Source: Rhodoferax sp. (GTDB lineage Bacteria; Pseudomonadota; Gammaproteobacteria; Burkholderiales; Burkholderiaceae_C). From it: 12,135 bases of DNA. Numbering within the stretch: the stretch's first letter is position 1; each line of letters begins with the position of its first letter. Shown one piece after another: positions 1 to 6,236 of this stretch. A program made the position numbers and the translations under genes. The stretch spans positions 1 to 12,135 of the forward strand of contig JAQGMQ010000502.1 of assembly GCA_028292305.1 (NCBI GenBank). Direction: 5' to 3'. The notes under the pieces were generated by a model. It had not been told where the DNA came from. It saw only the letters and a program-made list of their open reading frames with translations, and did no database searches.

Positions 1-193
1 CGCCGTTCCAGCTTTTCTGGCCGAACACCAGCGCCTCGTAACCCATCGCCCGCAACTCTTCGCGCGGGAATTGCATGGTGGTGCACTTGAGCTCCTGCAG
101 GCACACGACGTCGGGCGCGGTCACGTCGAGCCAGGCCTTCAGCACGGGCATGCGGCTGCGCACGCCGTTGATGTTGAACGTGGCTACGCGCAC
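1..193 (-). CDS. xth: Exodeoxyribonuclease III / AP endonuclease, N-terminal part (cut by window edge)
   Basis: Only the first 64 codons are in the window; the gene continues off the left end. The translation opens MRVATFNINGVRSR and contains VVCLQELK, the N-terminal signature of the exonuclease III family (endonuclease/exonuclease/phosphatase fold). N7 and E34 match the active-site Asn and metal-binding Glu of E. coli ExoIII at the same positions. The family cleaves AP sites and removes 3'-phosphates and 3'-nucleotides from duplex DNA. The start is a GTG, chosen because no in-frame ATG lies upstream and the family normally begins exactly here; no clear Shine-Dalgarno is visible. It starts 31 bp after the ligD stop on the same strand, so it is probably co-transcribed with ku-ligD (inference). 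Confidence 0.92.
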   Translation of the reverse strand, partial: MRVATFNINGVRSRMPVLKAWLDVTAPDVVCLQELKCTTMQFPREELRAMGYEALVFGQKSWNG

Positions 194-224
194 AGCGGGC
201 CGCGCGATGGCATGGCGTGACCGG

Positions 225-2795
225 TCATGAAGTCTTGGCGCCCGCCGGGTCGAAGTCGAGCAGCTTCATGCCTTTGGCGAGGCTTTGCGGCGCGTACGCG
301 TCCCACGGTGCATCGCCCTGGTCGAGCCGGGTGTGGATGTTGGCAATGGTCCAGTGCGCACCGCTGCCGATCTGGTCGACCTCGTCCCAGGCGATGGGCA
401 CCGAAACCCCCAGGCCGGGCCGCGCCCGCGCCGACCACGCCGAGGCCGTGGTGGCACCGAAGCCGTTGCGCAGGTAGTCCACAAAAATTTTGCCGACGCG
501 GTTCTTCGGGCCGCTCTTGGCCACGAAGATCTGCGGCAGCGTGCGCGCCAGGTGCTGCACGATGGCCTGCGAGAAGGCCTTCACCGTGTCCCAGTCGTGT
601 TGCTTCTTCACGGGCACCACCACGTGCAGGCCTTTGCCGCCACTGGTCTTGACGAAAGCGTCCATGTTCAGCTGGGCCAGCATCTCCTGCACCAGGTGCG
701 TGGCCTTCTGCATGGTCTTCCAGGGCACGCCCTCACCCGGGTCCATGTCGAAGGTCATGCGGTCGGGCTGGTCGATGGCGGTCTTGATGGCGTTCCAGGT
801 GTGGAACTCGACCACGTTCATCTGCGCCGCCGACAACACCGCCTGCAGGCTAGGCACTTCAAGCAGCGGCGGGTGGTCGGGGTCAAGTGCCTGCGCCAGC
901 GACTTCACGCCCGGCATCTTGCCCTCGATGTGTTTCTGGAAGAACAGCTCACCCTGGATGCCCGATGGTGCACGCACCAGCGACACCGGTCGGCCTTTCA
1001 GGTGGTGCAGCAGCAGCGGCGCGACCAGCGCGTAGAAACGCACCACGTCCAGCTTGGTCAGCCCGGTCGACGGGTCGATCACGCGCTCGGGGTGGGTGAC
1101 GTGCAGCTTCGACGCCAGTGGCGTTTCTTTTTCAACGGCTGTTGACTTGCGGGCGGACGCTGTCTGCAGCGCCTTTGCCGCCTTGCTGGTTTTTGCGGCG
1201 GCTTCGCGCACGTGCGCCGGTTCTTCGCGCACGATGGCTTTGGCCGGCTTGTCGGTGCGCAGGCCGTGGAACACCGAATGGCGGATGCGGCCGGTGCCGG
1301 TCCATTCGCCGAACGAGACCTCGGCCAGCAGCTGGGGCTTGACCCAGTGCGCCTTGCGGTCGAGGTCGGTCTTGGCGGAGAACGGACTCTTATCGGCCGC
1401 TACCGCATCGAGCTTCTTCTTCACTTCGCCCAGCGTCTTTACGTTGAAGCCCGTGCCCACGTTGCCCGCATAGATGAGCTGGCCCACCTCATCGTGTACA
1501 CCCAGCAACAGCGAGCCAAGTCCCGTGCGCGAACCTTGCGGATCGGTGTAGCCGCCGATCACGAATTCCTGCCGCTGGCTGCACTTGAGCTTGATCCAGG
1601 TGTCGGCACGGCGGTTCGCATACGTCGCGTCTTTCTTTTTGCCGATCACGCCCTCTAGCCCCATGCGGCAGGCGGAGGCCACCAGATCCTGCGGCTTCAC
1701 GTCAAAAGTTTCGCTGAAGCGCAGCACCTCCGGCGTCTTGTCGTCGAGCAGCATCTTCAAAAGCTCGCGTCGCGCCACCAGCGGCTCCTGCCTCAGGTCG
1801 CGGCCCTCGAGATACGGCGCGTCGAACAGGTAGTAGACGATGTTGGCGGTGCGGCTGCTGTCGAACGCGTTTTGCAGCCGCTGAAAGTCCGGCACGCCGC
1901 GCTCGTTCATCACCACGATTTCGCCGTCCAGCCAGCCCGATTTCAGCTTCAGCTGGCTGATGGCCGTGGCCAGGTGCGGCAGCTTGTGGGTCCAGTCGTG
2001 GCCGTTGCGGGTGAACAGCTGCACGTTCTTGCCATCGACCCGGGTCAGCAGGCGGTAGCCGTCGAACTTGATCTCGAACAACCATTCCGAGGGCTCACCG
2101 GGCACACCGTCGACCAGCGTGGCCAGCTGAGGCTGCAGCGTGGCTGGCATATCGGCCTTTTCGCCGGGCAGCTCGGGCTTGGCTTTCGTGGCCGTCTTCT
2201 TTGCGGCCGCCTTGGTTTTCTTGGCCGGCGTTTTGCCGGCTTTCTCGCGCAGCGGCACCACGCTGTCGGGGAACTCGTCGACCACGCTGAATTCATCGGC
2301 CGGCTTGGCGAAGGCGTCCTTCTCCTTGATCAGCAGCCAGGGCGGCTGCTTCTCGCCGGCGCGGCCTTTCATGCGGATCAACGCCCACTTGCCGCGGATC
2401 TTGCGGCCGTGCATTTCGAACTTGAGGTTGCCCTCGGCATAACCCTGGGCCAGGTCGCCGATCGGTGTCCAGGTGCCCTCGTCCCAGATGATGACCTTGC
2501 CCGCGCCGTACTGGCCCGCCGGTATTTCGCCCTCGAACTGGTTGTAGGCGATGGGGTGGTCTTCGACCTGCACCGCCATGCGTTTGTCCTTCGGGTCGTA
2601 GCTCGGCCCCTTGGGCACGGCCCAGCTTTTCATCGCGCCATCGAGTTCCAGCCGGAAGTCGTAATGCAGGCGCGAGGCCCAGTGTTTCTGGATGACGAAG
2701 GCCAGCACGCCTTCTTGCGAATCGCCACCTTCCGCGGGCTCGGAGGTGACGGCAAAATTGCGCTTGGCCTTGTAGCGGGCGAGCAGATCGTCCAT
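225..2795 (-). CDS. ligD: Multifunctional ATP-dependent DNA ligase D (PE-LIG-POL)
   Basis: 856 aa, about the size of Pseudomonas LigD and with the same domain order. The 3'-phosphoesterase domain (about 1-170) carries H38, H44, D46, R48, H80 and Y84, a set that matches the P. aeruginosa PE active site with a constant offset. The ATP-dependent ligase domain (about 215-520) has the nucleotidyl-accepting lysine K243 in EIKFDGYR. The C-terminal primase-polymerase domain (about 560-850) has the metal-binding pair D683/D685 in FDMDPGEG, TSGGKGLHVVVP, and a third aspartate D773. Lys/Ala-rich linkers at about 183-213 and 520-555 separate the domains. The protein end-processes, fills and seals double-strand breaks with Ku. 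The frame is open upstream to 2903, but that would overlap ku; the ATG at 2795 gives the expected MDDLLARYKAKRNF start, 19 bp after the ku stop, with only a weak GGGG Shine-Dalgarno. Confidence 0.97.
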   Translation of the reverse strand: MDDLLARYKAKRNFAVTSEPAEGGDSQEGVLAFVIQKHWASRLHYDFRLELDGAMKSWAVPKGPSYDPKDKRMAVQVEDHPIAYNQFEGEIPAGQYGAGKVIIWDEGTWTPIGDLAQGYAEGNLKFEMHGRKIRGKWALIRMKGRAGEKQPPWLLIKEKDAFAKPADEFSVVDEFPDSVVPLREKAGKTPAKKTKAAAKKTATKAKPELPGEKADMPATLQPQLATLVDGVPGEPSEWLFEIKFDGYRLLTRVDGKNVQLFTRNGHDWTHKLPHLATAISQLKLKSGWLDGEIVVMNERGVPDFQRLQNAFDSSRTANIVYYLFDAPYLEGRDLRQEPLVARRELLKMLLDDKTPEVLRFSETFDVKPQDLVASACRMGLEGVIGKKKDATYANRRADTWIKLKCSQRQEFVIGGYTDPQGSRTGLGSLLLGVHDEVGQLIYAGNVGTGFNVKTLGEVKKKLDAVAADKSPFSAKTDLDRKAHWVKPQLLAEVSFGEWTGTGRIRHSVFHGLRTDKPAKAIVREEPAHVREAAAKTSKAAKALQTASARKSTAVEKETPLASKLHVTHPERVIDPSTGLTKLDVVRFYALVAPLLLHHLKGRPVSLVRAPSGIQGELFFQKHIEGKMPGVKSLAQALDPDHPPLLEVPSLQAVLSAAQMNVVEFHTWNAIKTAIDQPDRMTFDMDPGEGVPWKTMQKATHLVQEMLAQLNMDAFVKTSGGKGLHVVVPVKKQHDWDTVKAFSQAIVQHLARTLPQIFVAKSGPKNRVGKIFVDYLRNGFGATTASAWSARARPGLGVSVPIAWDEVDQIGSGAHWTIANIHTRLDQGDAPWDAYAPQSLAKGMKLLDFDPAGAKTS

Positions 2796-2814
2796 GGCAG
2801 TACCCCGGAATGCG

Positions 2815-3711
2815 TCAGGCCGCCTTGCGCTGCGGCGTGGCTTTTTTGGCCGGCGCCTTGGCCGTGGCCTTCTTCGGCGCCGACTTGGCTGCAGGCTGCG
2901 CAACAGGCTTCTTGCCGCCCTTCAGGCTGCGCGCCAGCAACTCGCTCAGGTCGATGATCTCGGCACCGGCCGGTGCGTCCTCCTCGGGCTGTACCACCGT
3001 TTCGGTCTTGCCGGCCTTGACCTTCTTGTCGACGAGTTTCATGACCTCGTGCTTGAACTCGTCCTTGAAGTCGTCGGGGTTCCATTCGCCCGACATCTCG
3101 TTGATGAGCTGGGTGGCCATCTTCATCTCGGCGGCGCTGAAGCCCGGCGCCTTGTCGCCCGCGGCGGGCAGGTCCAGGTTGTCTAGCGACTTCACTTCGT
3201 CGCCCCAACGCAGCAGGTTCAGCACCAGCGCCGGGCCCGAAGGCACCAGCGCGGCCAGGTGCTGCTTGGTGGCGATCACCACCTTGGCCAGGCCGATCTT
3301 GCCGGTCTTGACCAGCGCTTCGCGCAGCAGCGCGTACACCTTCTGGCCCTTGTTGATCGGCGCCACGTAATACGGCCGTTCCAGGTAGACGAAGGGGATG
3401 TCGCCCGCGTCGATGAAGCGCTGGATGTCGATGGTCTGCGTGGTGCGCGGGTAGGCGGCGGCAATCTCTTCGGGCGAGATGATGACGTAGTGGCCGTCTT
3501 CGTATTCGATGCCCTTGACGATGTTGTCCTTGTCGATTTCCTTGCCGGTCTTCTTGTTGATGCGCTTGTAGCCCACCGGGTCCATGCTGCGCTTGTCGAG
3601 CCAGTCGAAATCGATGCCCTGCTCGGAGCTGGCAGTGTGCAGCCCCACGGGGATATGCACCAGCCCGAAGGTGATGGCGCCTTTCCAGAGTACGCGGCTG
3701 CCAGTGGCCAT
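2815..3711 (-). CDS. ku: Ku, non-homologous end-joining DNA-end-binding protein
   Basis: 298 aa, typical of bacterial Ku. The N-terminus (ATGSRVLWKGAITFGLVHIP) is diagnostic, followed by the Ku core: FDWLDKRSMDPVGYKRINKK at about 35-54, GDIPFVYLERPYY at 103-115, and the KVYALLREAL and KVVIATKQHL helices and strands around 124-152. The core ends near residue 260. The last 35 residues are a Lys/Ala/Pro-rich tail, as in other bacterial Ku proteins, where such tails help bind DNA. Ku forms a homodimer that threads onto broken DNA ends and recruits LigD, encoded immediately downstream. The start at 3711 is set by the conserved N-terminus and an AAGGAA Shine-Dalgarno five bases upstream; the open frame back to 3879 is unconserved-looking sequence. 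It is probably the first gene of a ku-ligD-xth transcript, divergent from the small gene at 3854. Confidence 0.98.
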   Translation of the reverse strand: MATGSRVLWKGAITFGLVHIPVGLHTASSEQGIDFDWLDKRSMDPVGYKRINKKTGKEIDKDNIVKGIEYEDGHYVIISPEEIAAAYPRTTQTIDIQRFIDAGDIPFVYLERPYYVAPINKGQKVYALLREALVKTGKIGLAKVVIATKQHLAALVPSGPALVLNLLRWGDEVKSLDNLDLPAAGDKAPGFSAAEMKMATQLINEMSGEWNPDDFKDEFKHEVMKLVDKKVKAGKTETVVQPEEDAPAGAEIIDLSELLARSLKGGKKPVAQPAAKSAPKKATAKAPAKKATPQRKAA

Positions 3712-3805
3712 GGGTGTTCCTTGAGGGTTTGGATGGACAACGTCGTCCCCGATTCTTCTCGCTGTGCCTGCCCTCGCCTGTAGGTTCCGCAGCACACGCA
3801 AAGTA

Positions 3806-3826
3806 GGCGGGCGTTGACAACCCGCC
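3806..3826. promoter_or_regulatory. Inverted repeat in the ku / small-gene divergent region
   Basis: GGCGGG (3806-3811) and CCCGCC (3821-3826) flank a nine-base centre that includes the odd palindrome GTTGACAAC (3813-3821). The centre reads TTGACA on the plus strand and TTGTCA on the minus strand, so it resembles a -35 element in both directions. Neither strand has a convincing -10 at 16-18 bp: the nearest plus-strand match, TAGGCT at 3841, is 21 bp away. It could be an operator or a shared promoter core; functional assignment is weak. Confidence 0.3.
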
Positions 3827-3853
3827 GCCGTGCCGCGCGCTAGGCTCGGGGCC

Positions 3854-4255
3854 ATGACACCTCTGCCGCTGCGCCACATCGCCGTCTATGTCGAAGAGCC
3901 GCGTCCGAAACGTTTTGCCTGGGTGCTGAACGAATCGGCCGATGGCGGTGCGCATTGGGACATGCTGCAACGCGCGGGCAAACCGGTCGGCTCCTACCAG
4001 GAGGCCATGGCCGGTGGCCTGGCAGCGTTGCAGGAGATGGTGGACGACGTGAACCTCGGGCCGCGGGGCGAACCGGAGGTGGAAGCACCCTCCAAATCCA
4101 GCAAGTCAACCAAAGCCGACAAACGTGGCAAGGCGGCCGCGGCGGATGCCGGGCAAGAGGACGCAGGAGACGAAGCGGAAGACGAAGCGACCGAAGCCGA
4201 GGCTGAACCGACGTCAAAGAAGAAAGCCTTCTTCGGCTTCGGCCCGGTGCGCTGA
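3854..4255 (+). CDS. Unrecognised small protein with charged low-complexity C-terminal tail
   Basis: 133 aa; I do not recognise the family. Residues 1-70 look like a small folded domain: a beta-like stretch LRHIAVYVEEP, then RFAWVLNESADGGAHWDML and an alpha-helical EAMAGGLAALQEMVDDVNLG. Residues 72-125 are low complexity, first Ser/Lys-rich and then Asp/Glu/Ala-rich, so probably disordered. The protein ends with a basic-aromatic segment, KKKAFFGFGPVR, which stands out after the acidic stretch and could be a binding motif (inference). The ATG at 3854 is preferred over an in-frame GTG at 3830, which would add only PRARLGA-type residues; the Shine-Dalgarno is weak. No signal peptide or membrane segment is seen. 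The gene is divergent from ku across 142 bp and ends one base before the hipA stop, facing it. Confidence 0.7.
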   Translation: MTPLPLRHIAVYVEEPRPKRFAWVLNESADGGAHWDMLQRAGKPVGSYQEAMAGGLAALQEMVDDVNLGPRGEPEVEAPSKSSKSTKADKRGKAAAADAGQEDAGDEAEDEATEAEAEPTSKKKAFFGFGPVR

Positions 4256-4256
4256 T

Positions 4257-5651
4257 TCAGCCGCTGTGTTGGCTTTTCACGGCCTTCTGGGCCATCCACG
4301 GGTGGGCGTGAAAATGCGCCAGCAACCGCACCTTTTGCGGCTCGGACAACAGTGACTGCGCCACCAGCGCCGGCCAGGTGCGCGCGGCCGCGGCCACGCA
4401 GTGGCGCACGGCGGCGGTGGCGGGCTTTTCGGGAATGCCGAGCTTGTCGCAGAACATGCGCAACACATAAGGGCCCAGCCGCGGTTTGCCGTCGGCCGGC
4501 GATGCGGGTCCGGCACGCCGTGCCGCGGCGTTTTGGGCTTCGGCCTCGAGTGCGGGCGGCAGGATGCGCAGCGCGTGGCCCGAGATCTTGCTGAAGGCGC
4601 TGTAGCCGACGATGTCATAGGCCGGTGACAAGGCGGGCGTGACGCCATCGGGGTAGATCAGGCCGATATTCTTCAGGTGCATATCGGGGTTGCCCAGCAG
4701 CTCGTTCACGGCCAGCCTGCGCAGCAGCTCGTGCACCGCCGGCTCGCCCAGCGATGGCAGCGCCATCATCGCCGCCGCCACTGAAAGATAGCTGCCGCCG
4801 CTGTATTTCTCTTCGGGCATGACGTTCAGCACCTGGGCGAAGTCTTCGCAGTGGACGCGTCCGCCGGGCAGGCGGTCGAAGCGCACCACCGCGAGGAAGT
4901 TGCTGGAATTGATCTGCCCATCGGCGTCTTCCAGGTCGTAGCCGTGTTCGGCGGCAAGCCGGGTCAACGGCTGCAGGCTGGTCTCGCACACGTTCACCCC
5001 TGCCGCAGCGGCAAGTGCGAGCGAAAGGTGCTCGAGCTCGGGCAGGCGCGGCCGGCCCACCACCGGCAGCTTGGCGATGATGTGGGTGTCGTGGGATTTG
5101 GTGCGGCCTACGTAGCGGTCGCCCTGTTTGAGCACGGCCAGCTTGGGCTGAATGCCCGAGACCGAAACGCCCTCCTCCATCGGCTCGGCGGTGACCGACA
5201 TCTCGAGCGCGTCGTTGTCCTGCGTGACCAGATGCGCCAGGCCTTCGCGGTCGAGGTGCGCGGGCCGGGCCGAGACGTTGCCCGGCAGGTCGAGCCCGCA
5301 GGCGGCCAGCATCTCGAAGTGGTCGTTTGGGTCGCAGCCGCGGCGCGTGGCCACGTGGTCGCGAAACACACCTTCGGGCAGCAGGTTCTGGAACCAGGCC
5401 GGCAGCAGCCAGCCGCCCTGCGTCGAATACCGGCCATTGAAGCGCGGCGACTGGATGTCCAGCCACAACTGGCGCTGCAGCTCGGGCGTGGGGGCCAGGA
5501 AGGCCGCGCTCATGAGCGGCTGGAGCGCCAGGCGCGCGAAGCTTTCATCGGCCACGAAGCGTGTGATCACGGGCGCGCCAGGCATCGCATAACGGAACAA
5601 CACGCCGATGCGCGCGGCGCCCAGAAAGATGTCGAGCGCCTGAACGTTCAT
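4257..5651 (-). CDS. hipA: HipA-family serine/threonine kinase toxin
   Basis: 464 aa, somewhat longer than E. coli HipA (440). The N-terminal subdomain (about 1-130) includes the HipA signature LLPAWFQNLLPEG at 82-94. The kinase core has the ejectable P-loop region SVSGIQPKLAVL at 163-174; S163 aligns with the autophosphorylated S150 of E. coli HipA. K194 in HIIAKLP is the ATP-binding lysine, D323 and N328 in GNPDMHLKN are the catalytic loop residues, and D346 in SPAYD is the metal-binding aspartate. All essential positions are intact, so the kinase should be active. E. coli HipA phosphorylates glutamyl-tRNA synthetase and induces dormancy; relatives use other substrates, so the target here is unknown. 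The ATG overlaps the hipB stop as ATGA, indicating translational coupling; there is no good Shine-Dalgarno of its own. Confidence 0.95.
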   Translation of the reverse strand: MNVQALDIFLGAARIGVLFRYAMPGAPVITRFVADESFARLALQPLMSAAFLAPTPELQRQLWLDIQSPRFNGRYSTQGGWLLPAWFQNLLPEGVFRDHVATRRGCDPNDHFEMLAACGLDLPGNVSARPAHLDREGLAHLVTQDNDALEMSVTAEPMEEGVSVSGIQPKLAVLKQGDRYVGRTKSHDTHIIAKLPVVGRPRLPELEHLSLALAAAAGVNVCETSLQPLTRLAAEHGYDLEDADGQINSSNFLAVVRFDRLPGGRVHCEDFAQVLNVMPEEKYSGGSYLSVAAAMMALPSLGEPAVHELLRRLAVNELLGNPDMHLKNIGLIYPDGVTPALSPAYDIVGYSAFSKISGHALRILPPALEAEAQNAAARRAGPASPADGKPRLGPYVLRMFCDKLGIPEKPATAAVRHCVAAAARTWPALVAQSLLSEPQKVRLLAHFHAHPWMAQKAVKSQHSG

Positions 5652-5989
5652 GGCCTGGGGCCCCGTGCCGTGAAGACTGTCCCCGCCCTTTGCCCATCGC
5701 CCGCCAGGCCACGCTGCGCCAGGTCGATCAGCGACGGCACGGCGGCGGTGGGCGGCTCGGCCAGCAGACCCAGCCCGGCGGCCGAGCCCTTGGGTACCAG
5801 CACCACCTCGAGCCCCAGCCTGTCGGCCACGGCCAGCAGCGTCGACAACTTGAAATCATGGCCGCCGCTGAGCAGCAGCGTGAGCGTGCGCGCGGAGAGC
5901 CCGGCCGCCGAGCGCAGTGCGGCCTGCGTAAGATGCAGCGACTTGAGTTGATGGCGCAGCGTGGCCGCGACCTCTGCAATAGACTTCAT
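5648..5989 (-). CDS. hipB: HipB-like antitoxin, Xre-type HTH regulator
   Basis: 113 aa. Residues 1-67 form a Cro/C1-type helix-turn-helix: RHQLKSLHLTQAALRSAAGL, SARTLTLLLSGG, and LSTLLAVADRLGLEVVLVPK, as in HipB antitoxins. Residues 70-113 are a Gly/Pro/Ala-rich tail without obvious structure; in HipB the tail is a protease-sensitive degron, and a similar role is plausible. It should bind and neutralise HipA and repress the operon. The start is set at 5989: the frame stays open to an ATG at 6034, but that lies upstream of the transcription start predicted from the promoter at 6017-6045. A strong Shine-Dalgarno is not visible. The stop overlaps the hipA ATG by four bases. The repeats upstream (5996-6089) are its probable operators. 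Confidence 0.88.
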   Translation of the reverse strand: MKSIAEVAATLRHQLKSLHLTQAALRSAAGLSARTLTLLLSGGHDFKLSTLLAVADRLGLEVVLVPKGSAAGLGLLAEPPTAAVPSLIDLAQRGLAGDGQRAGTVFTARGPRP

Positions 5990-6016
5990 GGCAATAAAGT
6001 AGTATTCATTAAAAAT

Positions 6017-6045
6017 AGCATACTTTGTTATCATGATTTCGTCAA
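6017..6045 (-). promoter_or_regulatory. Predicted sigma-70 promoter for hipBA
   Basis: On the minus strand, TTGACG (6045-6040, five of six matches to the -35 consensus) is followed after exactly 17 bp by TATGCT (6022-6017, four of six matches to the -10). Transcription would start near 6010, leaving about 20 nt before the hipB ATG at 5989. The -10 overlaps one repeat copy (6020-6026), so a repressor bound there would block RNA polymerase. Confidence 0.65.
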
Positions 6046-6078
6046 TCTAGAAACTACTTTAATAGTATTTCAGTCATT

Positions 6079-6084
6079 TATACT
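6079..6084 (+). promoter_or_regulatory. Possible -10 element facing the helicase gene
   Basis: TATACT matches five of six bases of the -10 consensus on the plus strand, but no good -35 lies 16-18 bp upstream (TACTTT at 6055 is the nearest). Transcription would start near 6091, five bases before an ATG at 6096. The hexamer overlaps the outer repeat copy at 6080-6089, so the same repressor could control both directions. It is a single-element prediction. Confidence 0.35.
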
Positions 6085-6095
6085 ACTTTGAAACC

Positions 6096-6236
6096 ATGAA
6101 GGCCCCAGTGCTTATCGTCCCGGAACGGCGACCACCCGCACGCCCCCCGTTCTCCCGTTGCCGCAGCGCCGAGGCTCTGGCTTCGTCAAGCCGCAGGCGC
6201 CGCCCCCTGCAAAAGGCGCGGAGCCAACCGACGTGA
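6096..6236 (+). CDS. Possible 46-codon leader ORF coupled to the helicase start
   Basis: ATG at 6096, TGA at 6234-6236, product starting MKAPVLIVPERRPPARPP and ending with a run of Arg/Lys-rich sequence. I recognise no family. The stop overlaps the helicase GTG (6233) as GTGA, the arrangement used for translational coupling. No Shine-Dalgarno precedes the ATG; if the TATACT hexamer at 6079 is used, the mRNA would be nearly leaderless. The arginine-rich composition is also what arbitrary GC-rich sequence would give, so this may be just a 5' leader. It is listed because the region otherwise has no explanation. Confidence 0.28.
   Translation: MKAPVLIVPERRPPARPPFSRCRSAEALASSSRRRRPLQKARSQPT

Larger units (their letters stand above)
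5996..6089. repeat. Cluster of ATACTACTTT-like repeats, probable HipB operators
   Basis: A perfect 10-bp inverted pair brackets this AT-rich region: AAAGTAGTAT at 5996-6005 and ATACTACTTT at 6080-6089. Between them are partial copies: ATACTTT at 6020-6026, ACTACTTT at 6053-6060, and the inverted ATAGTATTT at 6062-6070. In total seven TACT/AGTA tetramers fall within about 90 bp. Copies lie downstream of, across, and upstream of the predicted hipB promoter, and one covers the TATACT hexamer facing the helicase gene. E. coli HipB binds several spaced operators at its own promoter, so this layout fits autorepression; binding itself is inferred. Confidence 0.6.

Noticed and set aside
2796..2903. 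Alternative ligD start at 2903 adding 36 Arg-rich residues
   Set aside because: It would overlap the 3' end of ku by 89 bases and lacks resemblance to LigD N-termini, whereas 2795 gives the expected start.
1872..2957. 361-aa plus-strand open frame over ligD
   Set aside because: It is antisense to ligD, which has full domain and active-site conservation. Long antisense frames are expected in GC-rich genes and this one has no recognisable domain.
2630..3970. 446-aa minus-strand open frame spanning ku and the start of ligD
   Set aside because: It is an out-of-frame shadow of ku with Arg/Gly/His-rich composition and no motifs; its C-terminal end runs across the ku-ligD junction.
4851..5951. 366-aa plus-strand open frame over hipA and hipB
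   Set aside because: Antisense to hipBA, whose catalytic and DNA-binding residues are intact; the antisense translation has no family-like features.
5990..6034. Alternative hipB start at 6034 adding 15 residues
   Set aside because: It would lie upstream of the predicted transcription start (near 6010) and within the operator repeats; the added residues do not resemble HipB N-termini.
5990..6095. AT-rich island as a horizontal-transfer junction or mobile-element scar
   Set aside because: No transposase, terminal repeats with target duplication, tRNA or integrase are nearby, and the flanking genes have the same GC-rich style; a promoter/operator region explains it better.
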